A stretch of 6,801 bases of DNA from an uncultured Alcaligenaceae bacterium (GTDB lineage: Bacteria > Pseudomonadota > Gammaproteobacteria > Burkholderiales > Burkholderiaceae_B), in NCBI GenBank assembly GCA_937897265.1, contig CALCPT010000596.1, positions 1 through 6,801 on the forward strand. Reading direction: 5' to 3'. The notes beneath the pieces were generated by a model. That model made no database searches. It was not told the DNA's origin and saw nothing but the letters and a program-made list of their open reading frames with translations. This document shows positions 3,916-6,801 of this stretch, in pieces. Each line of letters opens with the position of its first letter. Within the stretch, counting starts at the first letter, position 1. The position numbers and the translations under genes were made by a program.

Positions 3916-5382
3916 ATGTCTTTAACCAATTTAAAAACCACCTCAGTTCATGCACCAGAAGCATTCGTTTCTGCCCTTGAAGAACTGTTACGTGTCAGAG
4001 ATCTTTCTGATCCAAGCGAGCAGATCGAAATCGCGGGTGCTGATCCGTTTTACAAGACGCCTTTTAAAGCAGGTGAGTCAGTCGCTGCAGCGCTAACCAT
4101 GGTCGGAATCGCGGCCAATGACCTGTGGGAATTACGACACGGTAACAGGCAAGGCTTGTCGCTAGACGTGAGGCATGCCGCCGCTGTTTTACGGACTGTG
4201 GATTACACGCGTAAGCAAAATGAAGAGGGGCAATATGTTGGCGTTCCTCCTTCAGACATGATGAAGAAAATGCTGACCACGACTCAGCCTTGGCCGACTC
4301 AAGACGGAAAATGGCTTCTCCCTCATCTGAATTTGCCCAGTTTGACGCCTAAAGTACTGGGTGTTTTAAAGTGTGAGCATTCGGCTGAGGGTGTGTCCTC
4401 AGCCGTCAGACAGTGGGAGGGAGAGGCGCTCGAGCAAGCGATTGCTGACGCCCAAGCCTGCGGTGGTTTGATTCGAACACCTGCCGAGTGGCTCGCGCAT
4501 CCTCAAGGGCAATACTTGAGCGCACTTCCTGTGATTGAGATTCGCAAGGTCAGGGACGGTGCGCCCAGACCTGTCGCGAGCACAACACGACCGCTAGAGG
4601 GCGTACGTACACTAGACCTCACGCGGATTCTTGCGGGTCCGATTGCTGGGCGTACTCTGGCTGAGCATGGCGCTGATGTCTTGATGGTGACGGCGCCTCA
4701 CTTGCCGCAGGTCGCTGAGCATGTACGCGATACCAGTCATGGCAAACGCAGCTGTTTTCTAGATTTTGAAGTTGCAAGGCAGGCCGAAATCTTTCGTGAT
4801 TTGGTCGCTTCGGCTGATGTGATAATCGACGGCTATCGCCCCGGAGCACTCACAAAAAGAGGTTTTGGACGCGAGCAACTCTTTGATCTATGCCCCGGCC
4901 TCATTCATTTGTCTGTCAGTTGTTTTGGCAGCGGCGGGCCTTTTAAAGACCGAGCCGGCTGGGAGCAGATCGCGCAAGCCGTTACCGGTGTTTGCCACAC
5001 CCATGGGGAAGCGATCGGAGCGGGTCAGCCTCAGTTGGTGTCTGCTCCGATGTGCGATTATTTGACAGGCTACATGGGGGCAATCGGTGTCATGCTTGCT
5101 CTCGCGAGGCGGGCAAAAGAAGGTGGCGGCTACGAAGTGAACGTTTCGCTTTGTCAGTCAGCGATGTTTATCCAACGTCAAGGTCTGCTTAAAGAGTTCG
5201 ATTCTGCGACAGGAGCCCTCACAAACGCCGAACTCGAAACGTTATACGTAAAAACGAATACAACAAATCATGGCCAAATGCTGACCCTGGGCCCAGTTTT
5301 AAAAATGTCAGAGACAACTCCGAGGTGGGCAAGACCCGCACCCAATTTTGGGTTAGACGAGCCTGTTTGGCTCTCTACGTAG
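3916..5382 (+). CDS. CaiB/BaiF family (class III) CoA-transferase, long form
   Basis: This 488-aa protein probably moves CoA between an organic acid and a CoA donor; the acid is unknown. The usual family N-terminus appears only from residue 226: RPLEGVRTLDLTRILAGPIA, then RTLAEHGADVLMV, the DVIIDGYRPGAL loop (301-312) and CFGSGGPFKDRAGWEQIAQA (336-355). The catalytic Asp is probably D381 in SAPMCDYLTGYMG, followed by ALARRAKEGGGYEVNVSL. Residues 1-225 instead look like the family's C-terminal half: WPTQDGKWLLPHLNLPSL (126-143), LEQAIADAQACGG, and RTPAEWLAHPQGQYL (187-201). Known family III enzymes are about 400 aa with these parts in the other order. The tail GPVLKMSETTPRWARPAPNF seems typical of the long-form subfamily. 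There is a well-placed GAAGG before this start and no operon partner. Confidence is high for family and low for substrate. Confidence 0.85.
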   Translation: MSLTNLKTTSVHAPEAFVSALEELLRVRDLSDPSEQIEIAGADPFYKTPFKAGESVAAALTMVGIAANDLWELRHGNRQGLSLDVRHAAAVLRTVDYTRKQNEEGQYVGVPPSDMMKKMLTTTQPWPTQDGKWLLPHLNLPSLTPKVLGVLKCEHSAEGVSSAVRQWEGEALEQAIADAQACGGLIRTPAEWLAHPQGQYLSALPVIEIRKVRDGAPRPVASTTRPLEGVRTLDLTRILAGPIAGRTLAEHGADVLMVTAPHLPQVAEHVRDTSHGKRSCFLDFEVARQAEIFRDLVASADVIIDGYRPGALTKRGFGREQLFDLCPGLIHLSVSCFGSGGPFKDRAGWEQIAQAVTGVCHTHGEAIGAGQPQLVSAPMCDYLTGYMGAIGVMLALARRAKEGGGYEVNVSLCQSAMFIQRQGLLKEFDSATGALTNAELETLYVKTNTTNHGQMLTLGPVLKMSETTPRWARPAPNFGLDEPVWLST

Positions 5383-5414
5383 CAAACACATGTTCAACCG
5401 CCCGGTAGCAAACA
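5379..5414. repeat. 10-bp direct repeat GTAGCAAACA at the CoA-transferase 3' end
   Basis: GTAGCAAACA is found at 5379-5388, covering the CoA-transferase stop codon, and again at 5405-5414, a 26-bp period. It may be a small duplication or chance. Confidence 0.45.
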
Positions 5415-5417
5415 GGA

Positions 5418-5435
5418 CGCAGCGTCAACGCTGCG
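5418..5435. repeat. GC-rich hairpin downstream of the CoA-transferase gene
   Basis: CGCAGCG-TCAA-CGCTGCG is a perfect 7-bp stem with a tetraloop, beginning 36 nt after the stop codon. No T run follows, so it is a possible mRNA 3' stabiliser or Rho-linked end, not a standard terminator. Confidence 0.5.
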
Positions 5436-5652
5436 CTTGGACGCGCCAACCCACAGCGGGCGCAATCAAGACCGTAGGAATCAAACTGGTTTGCAGTGCT
5501 GGCAACGTGGGATGCGGTCCAGTGGCCGCCGACGTCGGCAGCTCAGAAAGGGACCAGGTTACATGCGATGTTCGTCAGTAAACAGACTTGTGAGCACTTA
5601 TAACTCGAATTTATTAAAACACCGCGATTTATGCATCAGACGCCAAGTTCGC

Positions 5653-5701
5653 TAAAATAGAGGCATCACCAAAGCGACTATTGCGTTCACATCTCAAGGG
5701 G
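5653..5701 (+). promoter_or_regulatory. Probable promoter -10 and ribosome site of the sulfite dehydrogenase gene
   Basis: TAAAAT (5653-5658) is a good -10 box; no strong -35 is seen at 16-18 bp, so an activator may be needed. The strong ribosome site AAGGGG (5696-5701) lies 5 nt before the ATG. The predicted leader is about 40 nt. Confidence 0.42.
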
Positions 5702-5706
5702 TCATC

Positions 5707-6801
5707 ATGACAAATTCAATCAAAATCTCGCGCCGTAATCTGCTGGGCGCCTCCGTTGGTCTGATGGCCGCTGTTGGGCTCAATCCAAAGTCTGCCCAAG
5801 CGCAAGCAGCTGCCTCTGTCACTACGCCTGCCGCCGCTCCAGCTGCGTCGGCAGCGAAACCTCTTCCAAGCTACGTCAGCTGGAAACACGCTGACAGCAT
5901 GATCGTTCATACCCCGACAACGATTGAAACTAAGCGTTCGGCCATCGGCTCAAGCATTATCACACCGAGTGATCGCCTGTTCATTCGTAACAATCTGCCT
6001 GCGCCTTCAGCGGCTGACATTGGTGATGTCAACACCTGGCAAGTCGCTATTCAAGGCGTTGGAAAACCACAGACCCTCTCAATCGCTGAGCTCAAGCAGA
6101 TGGGGTTCGAAACGATGGCAACGGTATTGCAATGTTCAGGCAATGGTCGCGGCTTGTTTCCCGGCAAACCAAGTGGCACAAGATGGCAGACGGGTGCAGC
6201 AGGCTGTGTCATGTGGGCGGGCGTACCTGTTCGCACGGTCATTGAAGCTTTGGGGGGCGTTTCTGCCGGAATGGTTTATATGACAAGCACAGGTGGTGAA
6301 AAGCTTCCTGAAGGTATCGATCCCAATGCCGTCATTGTCGAGCGCTCGGTCCCTCTCTCTGCGATGCAAGATGCCATGTTGGCCTGGGAAATGAATGGCG
6401 AACCGATGCCTTTAGCGCACGGTGGCCCTCTGCGCTTGATTGTTCCTGGCTATAGCGGTGTGAACAACATTAAGTACATCAAGCGTTTGGCCTTCACAAA
6501 AGAGCAGACGCAAGCGGCCATTCAAAAAACCGGATACCGCATTTCACCGGTCGGTGAAAAAGGCGATCCAAGTCAGCCTGCGGTATGGGCGATGGATGCT
6601 AAATCTTGGGTGACATCACCTTCGCCTGATAACGGCCCGATCAAAGCGGGTGCCGTACAAATCACTGGCGTGGCTATGGGTGCCTCAGAAGAGGTTGCCA
6701 AAGTCGATGTGTCGCTTGATGGCGGTAAAACCTGGCAGGTCGCGCGCTTGGTGGGACCAGATCTGGGCAAGTACGCTTGGCGCCAGTTTGTCTTGAGATC
6801 G
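5707..6801 (+). CDS. sorA: Tat-exported sulfite dehydrogenase, molybdopterin subunit (partial, 3' end missing)
   Basis: There are 365 codons open to the window edge. The protein is a sulfite oxidase-family molybdenum enzyme that oxidises sulfite to sulfate in the periplasm and passes electrons to cytochrome c. Residues 7-13 (SRRNLLG) with a hydrophobic stretch and an SAQAQA cleavage region form a Tat signal, as expected for a cofactor-loaded protein. An Ala-rich linker follows (about 34-50). The Mo domain shows FIRNNLPAP (92-100), the Mo-ligand Cys C143 in LQCSGNGR, RWQTGAAGCVMWAGVPVR (159-176), AHGGPLRLIVPGYSG (237-251, with Y249 matching the conserved active-site Tyr) and NIKYIKRL. The dimerisation domain begins near 290 (VWAMDAKSWV, then DVSLDGGKTWQVA). 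The absence of SoxC-type features and the AAGC motif favour SorA. A cytochrome c subunit gene (sorB) would be expected just downstream. AAGGGG supports the start. Confidence 0.85.
   Translation, partial: MTNSIKISRRNLLGASVGLMAAVGLNPKSAQAQAAASVTTPAAAPAASAAKPLPSYVSWKHADSMIVHTPTTIETKRSAIGSSIITPSDRLFIRNNLPAPSAADIGDVNTWQVAIQGVGKPQTLSIAELKQMGFETMATVLQCSGNGRGLFPGKPSGTRWQTGAAGCVMWAGVPVRTVIEALGGVSAGMVYMTSTGGEKLPEGIDPNAVIVERSVPLSAMQDAMLAWEMNGEPMPLAHGGPLRLIVPGYSGVNNIKYIKRLAFTKEQTQAAIQKTGYRISPVGEKGDPSQPAVWAMDAKSWVTSPSPDNGPIKAGAVQITGVAMGASEEVAKVDVSLDGGKTWQVARLVGPDLGKYAWRQFVLRS

Larger units (their letters stand above)
5383..5706. other. Non-coding interval before the sulfite dehydrogenase gene
   Basis: This is 324 bp without a convincing gene; the short open frames here lack family motifs and good ribosome sites. 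It holds the GTAGCAAACA repeat, the 5418-5435 hairpin, a 12-bp palindrome GCCGACGTCGGC (5528-5539), an AT-rich patch (about 5597-5635) and the sulfite dehydrogenase promoter. Confidence 0.6.

Noticed and set aside
5418..5435. Rho-independent terminator for the CoA-transferase gene
   Set aside because: The stem is good but is followed by CTTGGACG, with no T run.
5528..5539. 12-bp palindrome GCCGACGTCGGC as a regulator site
   Set aside because: Short GC-rich palindromes are common, and it lies over 110 bp from the proposed promoter with no second copy nearby.
5390..5655. Two overlapping 63- and 72-codon frames in the gap before the sulfite dehydrogenase
   Set aside because: No ribosome site or family motif, and composition rich in Arg and Cys like non-coding translation.
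1..6801. CRISPR array, tRNA or rRNA gene, IS element
   Set aside because: No regularly spaced repeats, no cloverleaf or rRNA signature and no transposase-like frame was seen on either strand.

Overview
The window reads like a piece of a proteobacterial chromosome, most likely a betaproteobacterium of the Burkholderiales. This is inferred from gene content (a SorA-type periplasmic sulfite dehydrogenase, a long CaiB/BaiF CoA-transferase and an exported Ntn-hydrolase), moderate GC and short Shine-Dalgarno leaders. No rRNA or tRNA gene is visible, so the placement is tentative.

Bases 1-1713 look like one end of a prophage or prophage remnant. In order they hold the C-terminus of a phage-type DNA methyltransferase, a convergent DUF3489 winged-helix protein, an HNH endonuclease and a P27-family small terminase subunit. 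The large terminase that should follow is absent. Only about ten plausible codons of its N-terminus may remain before an unrelated gene pair on the other strand. The 104-bp gap between the HNH and small-terminase genes carries two 14-bp palindromes and CAAATT direct repeats. It sits where HK97-like phages keep their cos site.

Bases 1707-2302 encode a two-gene toxin-antitoxin module on the minus strand: a YlcI/YnfO-like antitoxin followed by a RelE/ParE-type toxin, coupled by a 4-bp GTGA overlap. The antitoxin promoter appears to sit so close to the start codon that the message may be leaderless.

Bases 2303-2674 are non-coding. They carry a perfect 24-bp palindrome, a terminator-like hairpin with a T7 run but no gene upstream of it on that strand, an AT-rich stretch, a short repeat pair and an extended -10 promoter.

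From 2675 onward the genes look like host accessory metabolism, all on the plus strand. They are an exported choloylglycine-hydrolase-family amidase (N-terminal Cys nucleophile exposed by signal cleavage), a 488-aa CaiB/BaiF CoA-transferase whose two halves appear in swapped order, and the first 365 codons of a Tat-exported molybdopterin sulfite dehydrogenase that runs off the right edge. Each of the three has its own leader and a gap of more than 100 bp before it, so there is no sign of one operon.

I see no clearly new multi-gene system. The most useful leads are the candidate cos site, the phage/toxin-antitoxin junction, the 24-bp palindrome and the permuted CoA-transferase.
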